Source: Novosphingobium capsulatum NBRC 12533
GTDB lineage: Bacteria; Pseudomonadota; Alphaproteobacteria; Sphingomonadales; Sphingomonadaceae
DNA: 64,000 bases
Assembly: GCF_001598375.1 (NCBI RefSeq)
Contig: NZ_BCYV01000009.1
Location: 186,001-250,000 of the forward strand
Direction of reading: 5' to 3'
Shown here: piece by piece, positions 18,662 to 27,307 of the stretch
Numbering within the stretch: the stretch's first letter is position 1
Layout of the letters: every line of letters starts with the position of its first letter
Position numbers and translations under genes: made by a program
Notes under the pieces: model-generated
The model's input: the letters and a program-made list of their open reading frames with translations, nothing else
Told to the model about the DNA's origin: nothing
The model's database searches: none

Positions 18662-19291
18662 ATGGAAAGCGATCAGGCCAAACCCCGCCCTGCCCGAAAG
18701 GGTGCCGCCAAGCCGGCCGCCAAGCCAGCCAACGCGGCAGCGAGCAAGGCCGCGCCCAAGGGCTTTGAGCGCAAGCGCGGCGGAGAGGCACGGCAGATTG
18801 CCGACTTGATGCCGGCGATCGGCCGCACCGCGTTTCGCCGCTTCGGCTTTGTGCAAAGCTCGGTCGTGACCCGCTGGCCCGAAATCGTCGGCACGGCCCA
18901 TGCCCGCCATTGCATGCCCGAATCGATCCGCTTTGCCCCGGGCGAAAAGGCCGACGGCATCCTGCAACTGGTGGTAACCCCCGCCCATGCCCCGCTGATC
19001 CAGCACGTGGTGCCCGAGATCATCGAGCGGGTGAACCGCTTCTTCGGCTATCGCGCCGTGGCCAAGGTCAAGCTGCGTCAAGGCGTGGTTCAGGCGCCAC
19101 GCCCGACAGGCCCTGCGCCGCTGGCGCCGCCGACGTTGAAACCGGTGCCGATGGACCTGGGCGACAGCCTGCGCGCCGTGGGAGACCCGGAACTGCGGGC
19201 CGTGCTGGAATCGCTCGCCCGCTCGCTGGGCGAAGCCAGCGCCAAACCAGAACCAAAGCCAAACCGGGACAACAGGGATATCCGCAAGTGA
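18662..19291 (+). CDS. DciA-like protein (DUF721), putative replicative helicase loader
   Basis: The 209-residue product begins with a lysine/alanine/proline-rich disordered segment. A DUF721 domain follows at about residues 45-140 (FRRFGFVQSSVVTRWPEIVG, LQLVVTPAHAPLIQHVVPEI, INRFFGYRAVAKVKLRQG-like block). DciA proteins of this family help load the DnaB helicase in bacteria that lack DnaC, which includes alphaproteobacteria. The C-terminal half, with a proline-rich linker and SLARSLGEA helix, is lineage-specific. Its TGA overlaps the GTG start of the next gene as GTGA. The neighbours mutY and smc are also DNA-maintenance genes. Confidence 0.85.
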   Translation: MESDQAKPRPARKGAAKPAAKPANAAASKAAPKGFERKRGGEARQIADLMPAIGRTAFRRFGFVQSSVVTRWPEIVGTAHARHCMPESIRFAPGEKADGILQLVVTPAHAPLIQHVVPEIIERVNRFFGYRAVAKVKLRQGVVQAPRPTGPAPLAPPTLKPVPMDLGDSLRAVGDPELRAVLESLARSLGEASAKPEPKPNRDNRDIRK

Positions 19292-20043
19292 CCATTCCGA
19301 ACGTGACCACGACACTTCGTTCCACTGCCAGGGCCATGGCCCTTTCGCTTGCCGCCGCGCTTGCCACGCTGGTGGCCAATCCGGCCCAGGCTGCTCCGCC
19401 GAAAAAGGCGCCCGCCGCACCCGCTGGCCGCAACTGGAACCAGACCGTGGTGCGCACCGCGCGCGACAGTTTCCTGCTCGGCAACCCCAATGCCCCGGTC
19501 AAGCTGGTGGAATACATCAGCTATACCTGTCCGCACTGCGCCCATTTCACCCAGGAAGCCGATGCCCAGTTGCGCCTGGGCTTCATCGCCCCGGGCAAGG
19601 GTTCGATCGAGGTGCGCAATTTCGTGCGCGACCCGATCGACCTGACCGTGGCGCTGCTCACCCACTGCGTGCCGCCCGCACAGTTCTGGCAGACGCACCT
19701 GATGTTCCTGACGCGCCAGGACGATTGGATCGGCCTGGAAATGACCGCCAGCCCGGCCCAGCGCCAGCGCTGGATCACCGGCCCGCTGGCCAGCCGCACC
19801 CGCGCCATCGCCAGCGATTTCAAGTTCTATGACATGATGGCCTCGCGCGGGGTCAGCCGTACCGCGGCCGATCGCTGCCTCGCTGACGAAGGCCTGGCCA
19901 ACCGCCTGGCCGCCGGCACCAAGGACGCCGCCGAAAAGGACTATGTCGAAGGCACGCCGGCCTTCATGATCAACGGCTTGCCGCTGGCCGGCACGGCCAG
20001 CTGGGCCGCGCTCAAGCCGCAGCTTGAAGCGCGTATCAACTGA
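19288..20043 (+). CDS. DsbA-family thioredoxin-fold protein, periplasmic
   Basis: The 251-residue protein has a signal peptide (RAMALSLAAALATLVANPAQA) and a DsbA-like thioredoxin fold with inserted helical domain. The active site is CPHC in YISYTCPHCAHFTQEADAQ, and the cis-proline is in VEGTPAFMINGLPL. Proteins of this family (DsbA/ScoDsbC/27-kDa OMP group) catalyse thiol-disulfide exchange in the periplasm. The GTG start at 19288 overlaps the dciA stop and has AGGGA 9 bases upstream. A second, lipidated copy follows 47 bases downstream. Which is oxidase or isomerase cannot be told from the sequence. Confidence 0.85.
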   Translation: MTIPNVTTTLRSTARAMALSLAAALATLVANPAQAAPPKKAPAAPAGRNWNQTVVRTARDSFLLGNPNAPVKLVEYISYTCPHCAHFTQEADAQLRLGFIAPGKGSIEVRNFVRDPIDLTVALLTHCVPPAQFWQTHLMFLTRQDDWIGLEMTASPAQRQRWITGPLASRTRAIASDFKFYDMMASRGVSRTAADRCLADEGLANRLAAGTKDAAEKDYVEGTPAFMINGLPLAGTASWAALKPQLEARIN

Positions 20044-20090
20044 TCGGCACGCCCCTCCCTTTACCGCCCCATGCAACGGGAAAACCTGTG

Positions 20091-20840
20091 ATGAAATTTG
20101 CCACCACACGCCTTGCGCTTCTGGCCCTGCCGCTAACCCTGGGTCTTGCTGCCTGCGGCAAGAAGGACGATGCCGGCGGCCCGGCCGCCCAGTCTGCCGC
20201 TGCCCTGCCCACCGTGGCCCCGCCCGCCGGCAAGGCCTGGAGCGATGTGGTCAGCAAGAATGCCGATGGCGGCTATGTGATGGGCAATCCCGACGCGCCG
20301 ATCAAGCTGATCGAGTTCGGCTCGCTCACCTGCCCGCACTGCGCCGAGTTCGAGGAAAAGGGCTTCCCCAAGCTGCGTGACACCTATGTCAACAGCGGCC
20401 GCGTCAGCCTGGAATTCCGCAATTTCGTGCGCGATCCGTTCGACACGACGATGGCCATGCTGACCCACTGCGGCTCGCCGGAAAGCTTCTTTGCGCTGAC
20501 CCAGCAGGTCTATGCCAACCAGAAGGACATTTTTGCCAAGCTGCAGCCCGCCGCCAAGGAAATCCAGGCGATGAACCTGCCGCCCGCGCAAATGTTCGGC
20601 GTGATGGCCGACAAGGGCGGCCTGATCGATTTCTTCGGCGCGCGCGGCATTGCGCGCGATCAGGCAATGGCCTGCCTCGCCAATTCCAAGACCGCCGAAG
20701 CCCTGGCCAGCGACACCCAGACCGCCGGTGACAAGTACACTATCAGCGGCACGCCCACTTTCATCGTCAACGGCAAGAACGTGGACGTGGCCACCTGGGA
20801 ACAGCTGGAGCCGATCCTGCAGCGCGCCGGCGCGCGCTGA
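20091..20840 (+). CDS. DsbA-family thioredoxin-fold lipoprotein
   Basis: A 249-residue relative of the preceding protein, but with a lipoprotein signal: LALPLTLGLAACGKKDD has the lipobox LAAC, so the mature protein should be a membrane-anchored periplasmic lipoprotein. The active site is again CPHC (GSLTCPHCAEFEEKGFPKL), and the cis-proline loop is SGTPTFIVNGKNVD. The start is ATG 20091, with GTG 20088 just before it as an alternative. GGGA lies about 9 bases upstream. The pair sits between dciA and smc, an order that I recall in sphingomonads. Confidence 0.87.
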   Translation: MKFATTRLALLALPLTLGLAACGKKDDAGGPAAQSAAALPTVAPPAGKAWSDVVSKNADGGYVMGNPDAPIKLIEFGSLTCPHCAEFEEKGFPKLRDTYVNSGRVSLEFRNFVRDPFDTTMAMLTHCGSPESFFALTQQVYANQKDIFAKLQPAAKEIQAMNLPPAQMFGVMADKGGLIDFFGARGIARDQAMACLANSKTAEALASDTQTAGDKYTISGTPTFIVNGKNVDVATWEQLEPILQRAGAR

Positions 20841-20877
20841 TCCCCGTTCCGGGGATGGGGCCAGGGGGGCCGGGGCG

Positions 20878-23800
20878 ATGCATTTCCAGCGGTTGAAGCT
20901 TTCGGGCTTCAAGAGCTTTGTCGAGCCGGCCGAACTGCGCATCGAACCGGGGCTGACCGGCGTGGTCGGCCCCAACGGCTGCGGCAAGTCGAACCTGCTG
21001 GAAGCGCTGCGCTGGGTCATGGGGGAGGCTTCGGCCAAGGCCATGCGCGGCGCGGGCATGGACGACGTGATCTTTGCCGGCAGCACCAGCCGCCCGGCCC
21101 GCGCCTTTGCCGAAGTGGCCCTGACCGCCCAGACCGACCCGGAAGATCAATGGGGCGGCGAACTGGAAGTGGTGCGGCGGATCGAACGCGGCGCCGGTTC
21201 CGCCTATCGCGTCAACGGCCGCGATGTGCGCGCCAAGGACGTCGGGCTGATCTTTGCCGATGCCGCCACTGGCGCGCATAGCCCGGCACTGGTCAGCCAG
21301 GGGCGCATTGCCGCAGTCATCGCCGCCAAGCCGGCCGAGCGGCGGATGATGCTGGAAGAAGCAGCGGGCATTGCCGGCCTGCACGTGCGCCGGCGCGATG
21401 CCGAACAGAAGCTGCGCGCCACCGAGGCCAATCTGGCGCGGCTGGAAGACCTCATGGCCGGGCTCGATGGCCAGATCGCCGCGCTGCGCCGCCAGGCCCG
21501 GGCGGCAGAGCGCTATCGCGCCGTATCCGACAAGATCCGCGTGGCCGAGGCGCGGCTGGTGTTTGCCCGCTGGCGCGATGCCGCCGCCGCTGCCCAAGCC
21601 GCGCGTGAGGCCGCTGCCCGTGCCGAGGCGGCTGTCGCCAGCGCCCAGGCCACCACCGTCACCGCGCAAGGCGCGCAGCACAGCGCCGCCACGGCCCTCG
21701 CCCAAGCGCGCGAAGAGCTGTTCGATCGTCGCCAGGATGCCTCTGCCCATGGGCAGCGCATGGCCGCGCTTTCCGCACAGCTCGAGGCAGCCGAACAGCG
21801 CGTGGCGGATATCGATCGGCAATTGCGCGCGATCGAGGAAGACCGCGCCCAGGCCGACCAGTTGACCGCCCAGGCGGCGCAAGCCCTGGCCCAGCTGGAA
21901 AGCGACCTGGCCAGCGCCGAAGCCGCCCTGCTGGCCGACGAAGCACGCCGCCCGCTGTTGGCCGGCGCGCTGGACGAGGCGGAACGCGCCGCCCGCGCCG
22001 CTGAATTGGCCCAGGCCCAGGCCCAGGCGCAGCAAGCCGGCGTGGAGGCGGAATGGCGCGTGGCCCAAGCCGCGCTAGCGGCCGCGCAAACCGCGCTCGC
22101 CCGGCTGGACGGCGAAGCCCAGCGCCTCTCCGGGCGCCGCGCGGCCCTGGCTGCGGAGCCCGATCCCGCACTCGCCCTCGCCGAAGCGGAACGCCGCCGG
22201 GAAGAGGCTGCCACTACCCTGGCGGCGCAGCGTGCCCGGCGCGAGGAATTGGCCACCACGCGCGAGGCTTTGACCCAGGACCGCGACGGCGCCGCCAATG
22301 CCCTCGCTACCGCGCGCGCCGAACTCGCCGGCGTCGCCCGCGAGGCCGAAGCCCTGGCGCGGGACAAGGCGGCGCGGGCCAAGGCCGCCGCGGCGCGCGG
22401 GCGCGGGCCATCGGCGCTGTCGGGCTGCCGCGTCGCCCCCGGCTGGGAACGCGCGCTGGCCGCCGTGCTGGGCCGCGATGCCGCGGCGCCGCTCGGTCCG
22501 GCGCCAGCGGCCGGCGAAGGGCGGTTCTGGACCGGCGCCACACCGCCCGCGCCGCTGGCCGATGCGCTGCTGCATCACCTGCGCGCGTGCCCGCCAGAAC
22601 TCGCCGCGCGGCTCGCCTGGGTGCGCGCGGTCGAGGTCGACAGCGGCGAGGCGCTCAACCCCGGGGAATGGCTGGTCACCCGCGCCGGGCACCTGCGGCG
22701 CTGGGACGGCTTTGTCGCACGCGGCGAAGGCGCGGCCGAGGCGGCCGCCCTAGAAGCCGACAATCGCCTGGCCGATCTGGAGGCGCGCCGCCCCGCGCTC
22801 GACGCGGCGGTAGCAGCGGCTGAGGCCGCCCATGATGCGGCGCGCGATGGACTGGCCCAGGCCCAGGCGGAATGGAGCGGGGTGGAACGCTTGATCGGCC
22901 AGGCGGCCGAGGCCGAACGCAGCGCCCTGCGCGCGGTGGATCAGGCCGAAGCGGCACGCGCCCAGCAGGATGCCCGCGCCGCGGACCTCGCCCGGCAAGA
23001 AGCGGCCCTCGCCGAACAGATCACGGCAGCCCAGGCCGAGGCAGAGAGCGCCCAAGCCCGCCATGCCGCGTTACCCGATCCGGCGGAAGGCCGCGCCGCC
23101 GTTGCCACGGCGCAGGCCCAGCACCAGACAGCACGCACCGCCCTGCAACAGGCCATGGCAGCCCATGCCGCCCTGGAACAGGCCTTGGCCGTCGGCCGCG
23201 AGCGGTTGGGCGGCATGAAGGCCGACATGCGCAACTGGCAGGCCCGCGCCGGCGACGCGGCCAAGCGCTTGGCGCAAATGGCGACACGCGCCCAGGACCT
23301 GGCCGCCGAACGCGCGATCAGTGCCGCCAAGCCGGCCGGCCTCATCGCCGAAATCGAACAGGGCGAAGCGATCCGCAACCGCCTCTCCACCGATCTCGCC
23401 CAGGCCGAAGCCGCGCTGGCCCAGGCCGAGACCGCCGGCAAGGCCGCCGATACGGCCCTCGCCCAGGCCACCGAAGCCCTGGCCACCGCGCGTGAGGCGC
23501 GCGCCACGGCCAGCGCCCAGGCCAGCCACGAAGACCAGCGCCGCCAGGAAATGGCCAGCATTTCCGGCGAGCGCTTTCAATGCCCGCCGCCCCTGCTGCC
23601 CGAACGCTTTGCCTTTGCCGGGGCCGAGGTGGGCGATGCCGCCAGCGAAAGCACCACGCACGAGCGGCTGCTGGCCGAGCGGGAGCGGATCGGCCCGGTC
23701 AACCTGGTGGCGGCAGACGAACTCGCCCAGGCCGAGGCGCGCCAGGCCGAAAGCCTGGCCGAACAGGCCGAACTGGCCGAAGCGGTCAACCGCCTGCGCG

Positions 23801-24318
23801 GCTCGATCGGCAACCTCAACCGTGAGGGGCGCGAGCGCCTGCGCGCCGCGTTCGAGGCGGTGGACGGGCATTTCCGCCGCCTGTTCACCCGCCTGTTCGG
23901 CGGCGGCGAAGCCCATCTCGCGCTGGTCGACAGCGACGACCCTCTGGAAGCAGGCCTGGAAATCATGGCCCAGCCGCCAGGCAAGCGGCTGCAATCGCTG
24001 ACGCTGCTGTCGGGTGGCGAACAGGCCTTGACGGCAGTGGCGCTGATCTTTGGCCTGTTCCTCACCAATCCCGCGCCGATCTGCGTGCTCGACGAAGTGG
24101 ATGCCCCGCTCGACGATGCCAATATCGAACGCTTCTGCGACCTGCTCGACGCCATGGTGGCCGAAACGCAGACCCGCTATCTCATCGTCACGCACAACGC
24201 CGTGACGATGAGCCGCATGCACCGCCTGTTCGGCGTGACCATGGTGGAGCGCGGCGTCTCGCGCCTGGTCAGCGTGGACCTGGGCGGCGCCGAAGAACTG
24301 CTGGCGTCGGCAGTTTAG
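20878..24318 (+). CDS. smc: Chromosome segregation protein SMC
   Basis: SMC is the ATPase of the condensin complex, working with ScpA and ScpB (genes at 10.1-11.5 kb). The 1146-residue protein has the N-terminal head with Walker A GVVGPNGCGKSNLLEALRW, then two very long alanine/glutamine-rich coiled coils. The central hinge lies at about residues 500-590 (ALSGCRVAPGWERALAAVLG). The C-terminal head has the ABC signature and Walker B (TLLSGGEQALTAVALIFGLF, ICVLDEVDAPLDDANIERF). The coiled coils are unusually rich in alanine, matching the high GC of the region. It starts at ATG 20878, 37 bases after the lipoprotein gene. Confidence 0.96.
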   Translation: MHFQRLKLSGFKSFVEPAELRIEPGLTGVVGPNGCGKSNLLEALRWVMGEASAKAMRGAGMDDVIFAGSTSRPARAFAEVALTAQTDPEDQWGGELEVVRRIERGAGSAYRVNGRDVRAKDVGLIFADAATGAHSPALVSQGRIAAVIAAKPAERRMMLEEAAGIAGLHVRRRDAEQKLRATEANLARLEDLMAGLDGQIAALRRQARAAERYRAVSDKIRVAEARLVFARWRDAAAAAQAAREAAARAEAAVASAQATTVTAQGAQHSAATALAQAREELFDRRQDASAHGQRMAALSAQLEAAEQRVADIDRQLRAIEEDRAQADQLTAQAAQALAQLESDLASAEAALLADEARRPLLAGALDEAERAARAAELAQAQAQAQQAGVEAEWRVAQAALAAAQTALARLDGEAQRLSGRRAALAAEPDPALALAEAERRREEAATTLAAQRARREELATTREALTQDRDGAANALATARAELAGVAREAEALARDKAARAKAAAARGRGPSALSGCRVAPGWERALAAVLGRDAAAPLGPAPAAGEGRFWTGATPPAPLADALLHHLRACPPELAARLAWVRAVEVDSGEALNPGEWLVTRAGHLRRWDGFVARGEGAAEAAALEADNRLADLEARRPALDAAVAAAEAAHDAARDGLAQAQAEWSGVERLIGQAAEAERSALRAVDQAEAARAQQDARAADLARQEAALAEQITAAQAEAESAQARHAALPDPAEGRAAVATAQAQHQTARTALQQAMAAHAALEQALAVGRERLGGMKADMRNWQARAGDAAKRLAQMATRAQDLAAERAISAAKPAGLIAEIEQGEAIRNRLSTDLAQAEAALAQAETAGKAADTALAQATEALATAREARATASAQASHEDQRRQEMASISGERFQCPPPLLPERFAFAGAEVGDAASESTTHERLLAERERIGPVNLVAADELAQAEARQAESLAEQAELAEAVNRLRGSIGNLNREGRERLRAAFEAVDGHFRRLFTRLFGGGEAHLALVDSDDPLEAGLEIMAQPPGKRLQSLTLLSGGEQALTAVALIFGLFLTNPAPICVLDEVDAPLDDANIERFCDLLDAMVAETQTRYLIVTHNAVTMSRMHRLFGVTMVERGVSRLVSVDLGGAEELLASAV

Positions 24319-24334
24319 GCGCGCAGGATCAAAA

Positions 24335-24371
24335 GCGCGGGCGCGCACCGTCATGTCGCGCGCGCCCGCGC
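24335..24371. terminator. 12-bp GC hairpin after smc
   Basis: GCGCGGGCGCGC (24335-24346) and GCGCGCCCGCGC (24360-24371) can pair perfectly around 13 bases. It lies 17 bases beyond the smc stop. No T-run follows on the plus strand; AAAA just before it would be a U-run only for minus-strand transcripts. It may attenuate read-through into the next gene. Confidence 0.4.
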
Positions 24372-24387
24372 GTGCGATTAGTGCAGG

Positions 24388-25299
24388 ATGACTGGTCGAC
24401 ACCGCTTTCGCCTCGCCCTTCCCCTTGCCCTCATGGCGGGATCGCCGCTGCTGATCGGCGCGGCCCCGGCGTTCGATCCGCCGCCCTTCGCACACTGGAT
24501 CGATGGCACCACGGCCAGCGAACCAGAGATGCAGGTGCAACAGGTTGATGCCGACACCTTCGTGATCCGCCAATCGGTGAAAACCAATTTCGAGGCGCCG
24601 TTTCTCTATCTGCTGTTCGGGCAAAGCGGCGCGTTGCTGGTCGATACCGGGGCTGGCGGCCTGATGGTGCGGCCCACGGTGGAGCGCGTGATCGCGCAAT
24701 GGCGCCAGGCCCACGGCAACCACCCGCTGCACCTGACCGTCGCCCATTCGCACAGCCATGGCGACCACCATGCAGGCGACAGCGAATTTGCCGATCGGCC
24801 GGATACCACCGTGGTAGGCCTTGCCCCAGCCGATGTCGCCAGCGCGTTTCATGTGGCCGACTGGCCCAACGGCCTGGGCGCGCTGGACCTGGGCGGACGC
24901 GTGCTGCGCGCCATCCCCACGCCAGGGCATCAAAGCGCGCATGTCATGATCTATGACCCGCAAACCCGCCTACTCTTGTCGGGCGACATGCTCTATCCCG
25001 GCCGTCTCTACGTGCCGAGCAACCACTTCGCCGAATTCCGCGCCAGCGCCCATCGCCTGGCCGCCTTCGCGCAAACCCACCCCATCCGCGCCCTGCTTGG
25101 CGCCCATATCGAGATGACCACCACGCCGGGCCAGGACTATCCGATGGAAGCCCCCACGCACCCGGCCGAACACGGCCTGGCGCTGCCGCCCGCCGCGATT
25201 GCCGATCTGGTTCAGACCGTGGATGCCATGGGCGACACGCCGGCGAAGGCCGTGCGGCCAGACTTCATCGTCTATCCGGTGGAACCACGGCCGAATTGA
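24388..25299 (+). CDS. Exported metallo-beta-lactamase-fold hydrolase
   Basis: A 303-residue protein with a signal peptide (LPLALMAGSPLLIGAAPA). The zinc ligands HxHxDH are in HSHSHGDHHAGD near residue 130, the next histidine is in PTPGHQSAHVMIYD, and the bridging aspartate is in LLLSGDMLYPGRLYV. A last histidine is in LGAHIEM. This is the broad MBL superfamily of hydrolases; beta-lactamase, lactonase or thioesterase activity cannot be separated by eye. It is followed directly by a paired-hairpin element whose first hairpin looks like its terminator. Confidence 0.8.
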   Translation: MTGRHRFRLALPLALMAGSPLLIGAAPAFDPPPFAHWIDGTTASEPEMQVQQVDADTFVIRQSVKTNFEAPFLYLLFGQSGALLVDTGAGGLMVRPTVERVIAQWRQAHGNHPLHLTVAHSHSHGDHHAGDSEFADRPDTTVVGLAPADVASAFHVADWPNGLGALDLGGRVLRAIPTPGHQSAHVMIYDPQTRLLLSGDMLYPGRLYVPSNHFAEFRASAHRLAAFAQTHPIRALLGAHIEMTTTPGQDYPMEAPTHPAEHGLALPPAAIADLVQTVDAMGDTPAKAVRPDFIVYPVEPRPN

Positions 25300-25319
25300 T
25301 TAGTGGCGGGCTGTAACAC

Positions 25320-25402
25320 GCCCTCCCAACCCCTCCCGCAGGCGGGAGGGGCTTTTTGGCGCCAAGCTCCCCTCCCGCCTGCGGGAGGGGCTGGGGGAGG
25401 GC
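25320..25402. repeat. Paired-hairpin palindromic element (CCCCTCCCGC type)
   Basis: Outer arms GCCCTCCC and GGGAGGGC enclose two inner hairpins, CCCCTCCCGC-AG-GCGGGAGGGG (25330-25351) and CCCCTCCCGC-CT-GCGGGAGGGG (25369-25390), arranged as mirror images. It lies between the convergent MBL and ubiA genes. The architecture matches the elements at 29016 and 51266, although the core sequence differs. Confidence 0.8.
25330..25357 (+). terminator. Intrinsic terminator of the MBL gene (first hairpin of the repeat)
   Basis: A 10-bp perfect GC stem, CCCCTCCCGC with GCGGGAGGGG and a 2-base centre, is followed by CTTTTT. This fits a rho-independent terminator for plus-strand transcription arriving from the MBL gene. 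Confidence 0.65.
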
Positions 25403-25427
25403 ATGTTCGCCAAGCCTCTCAGTCCGC

Positions 25428-26342
25428 CTACCCCGCGCTCCCCACCACCAGGCACGCCAGCGCCATCAGAAACCCCGCCGTGCGGTTTGAACGAAACCGC
25501 GCCAGGGCGTTGTCGCCATCGTCCACGTCGAGGCTCAGCGCCTGCCACGCCAGGTGCAGCGCCACCGGCAGCAGCGCCAGCAGGGCCAGGGGATCGGGAT
25601 GGACCAGCCAGAACGCCAGCGCCCACAGCGCCACGGCGGCGGCGTAGAATGCAGTGACGCCGGGCCGCACCTTGCTGCCCAGCGCGCGGGCGCTGGAGCG
25701 GATGCCGACCATGGCGTCATCCTCGCGGTCTTGCAGGGCATAGATCGTGTCATAGCCGATGCACCAGCACATCGCCCCGGCATAGAGCGCGGCGAGTGCG
25801 CCGAGGTCGCCATCGTGCACCGCCACCCAGCCGGTCGGCGCGCCCCAAGTGAAGACGAGGCCGAGCCAGGCTTGTGGCCACCAGGTGATGCGCTTCATGA
25901 ACGGGTAGGCGGCGACCAGCGCCAGGCTGCCCAGCGCGACGATCTGCGCCTGCCAGCGCAACTGGAGCAGCACGACCAGCCCCACCGCAGCGAGCACCAC
26001 GAGCCAGGCCCAGGCCGCCTTCTTGCGCACGCGACCACTGGCCACCGGGCGCTGCGCCGTGCGGGCGACCCGCGCATCGAGATCAGCGTCGACGATATCG
26101 TTATAGACGCACCCCGCCCCGCGCATGGCGATGGAGCCGAGCAGCATCCACGCCACCAAGTGCCACTGCCGCGCGCCGCCGGCCAGGAACACGCCCCAGG
26201 CGCAGGGCCAGAACAGCAGCCACCAGCCGATCGGCCGGTCCAGCCGGGCAAGCAGCGCATAATCGCGCAAGGGCTGCGGCAGGCGGGCCACCAGCCCGCG
26301 ATGTTCGCTGTCAGGGACGATCTGATCGGTTGCCGTGGTCAT
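25428..26342 (-). CDS. ubiA: 4-hydroxybenzoate polyprenyltransferase
   Basis: UbiA attaches the polyprenyl tail to 4-hydroxybenzoate in ubiquinone synthesis in the inner membrane. The 304-residue product is a polytopic membrane protein with the two aspartate-rich Mg-prenyl-diphosphate motifs, NDIVDADLD (about residue 85) and DREDDAMVG (about residue 205). The N-terminal LDRPIGWWLLFWPCAWG motif is typical of UbiA. AGGAG lies 10 bases before the ATG at 26342. It diverges from rsmE across 95 bases. Confidence 0.94.
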   Translation of the reverse strand: MTTATDQIVPDSEHRGLVARLPQPLRDYALLARLDRPIGWWLLFWPCAWGVFLAGGARQWHLVAWMLLGSIAMRGAGCVYNDIVDADLDARVARTAQRPVASGRVRKKAAWAWLVVLAAVGLVVLLQLRWQAQIVALGSLALVAAYPFMKRITWWPQAWLGLVFTWGAPTGWVAVHDGDLGALAALYAGAMCWCIGYDTIYALQDREDDAMVGIRSSARALGSKVRPGVTAFYAAAVALWALAFWLVHPDPLALLALLPVALHLAWQALSLDVDDGDNALARFRSNRTAGFLMALACLVVGSAG

Positions 26343-26437
26343 GCTGCCATGCTCCTGCGCCGGTTTGATCAGGCCTGCAAGGGGACAGATCGCCCGCGTG
26401 TTGCCGCCGCGCGCGGCGCTGCCTATGAACGCTGCCC

Positions 26438-27202
26438 ATGACCGATCATCTGCCCGCCACCCCCGCCTGGCCGCCCCGCTCTGCCCCGCGCCTGTTCGTG
26501 GAAGAACGGCTGGAAGACGGCGCCAGCCTGGCGATCGACGGCGCACAGGCGCACTATCTGGGCAAGGTGATGCGCGCTGGGCCGGGCGACGCGGTGATCC
26601 TGTGCGACAACCAGACCGGCGAATGGCTGGCCCGCGTGGCGCACGCCGGCAAGCGTGACATGATGCTGACGCTCGAGCGGCAGTTGCGGCCACTGGAGGC
26701 GGTTCCCGATCTATGGCTGTGCCCGGCCTTGCTCAAGAAGCAGGCGTTCGACTGGGTGCTGGAAAAGGCCACCGAACTGGGCGCTGGCCAGATCCGCCCG
26801 GTGATTACGCGGCGCTGCGTGGCCGACAAGCTCAATGCCGAACGCGCCGCCACGATCGTGACCGAGGCGGCCGAGCAATGCGCGCGCACTGCCCTGCCCG
26901 CGCTGTTCGATCCGGTGAAGCTCGACGCCATGCTGCGCGACTGGCCCGCCGGGCGCGCGCTGTTCTTTGCCGATGAGCAGGGCGGCGCCCCGGCGGCCCA
27001 AGCCTTTGCCGCGCGCCAAGGCCCGGCCGCCCTGCTCATCGGGCCGGAGGGCGGCTTTGACGAAGCGGAACGCGCCGCGATCCGCGCTCATCCTGCCGCC
27101 CATGCCATTACCCTGGGTCCGCGCATCCTGCGGGGCGAAACGGCAGCCGTGGCGGGCCTGGGATTGTGGATGGGGGTTGCGGGGGACTGGGCTGCCGCGT
27201 GA
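26438..27202 (+). CDS. rsmE: 16S rRNA m3U1498 methyltransferase
   Basis: RsmE is a SPOUT methyltransferase that modifies U1498 of 16S rRNA. The 254-residue product has an N-terminal PUA-like domain (LFVEERLEDGASLAIDG, AHYLGKVMRAGPGD). The SPOUT core contains KKQAFDWVLEKATELGAGQI and the knot motifs LLIGPEGGFDEAERAA and ITLGPRILRGETAAVAGL. The lengths and order are as in the family. It is followed 105 bases later by gshA, the order rsmE-gshA being common in alphaproteobacteria. Confidence 0.94.
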   Translation: MTDHLPATPAWPPRSAPRLFVEERLEDGASLAIDGAQAHYLGKVMRAGPGDAVILCDNQTGEWLARVAHAGKRDMMLTLERQLRPLEAVPDLWLCPALLKKQAFDWVLEKATELGAGQIRPVITRRCVADKLNAERAATIVTEAAEQCARTALPALFDPVKLDAMLRDWPAGRALFFADEQGGAPAAQAFAARQGPAALLIGPEGGFDEAERAAIRAHPAAHAITLGPRILRGETAAVAGLGLWMGVAGDWAAA

Positions 27203-27307
27203 GGGTTTGCGCCGCGCGCACGCCCCTTGGATTATTGCCGCCCTGCAATCGTTCATCCCACGTTTATCGCTGGCGCAAAGTCCGTTTGGCCACTAACGGA
27301 TGCGGGC

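Noticed and set aside
23071..24963. A 630-codon minus-strand frame opposite smc and the MBL gene
   Set aside because: It crosses two real genes and their boundary with no domain or ribosome-binding site.
25320..25402. CRISPR-like or integron attachment-site repeat
   Set aside because: There are only two mirror-image hairpins without spacer units, no cas genes and no integrase.
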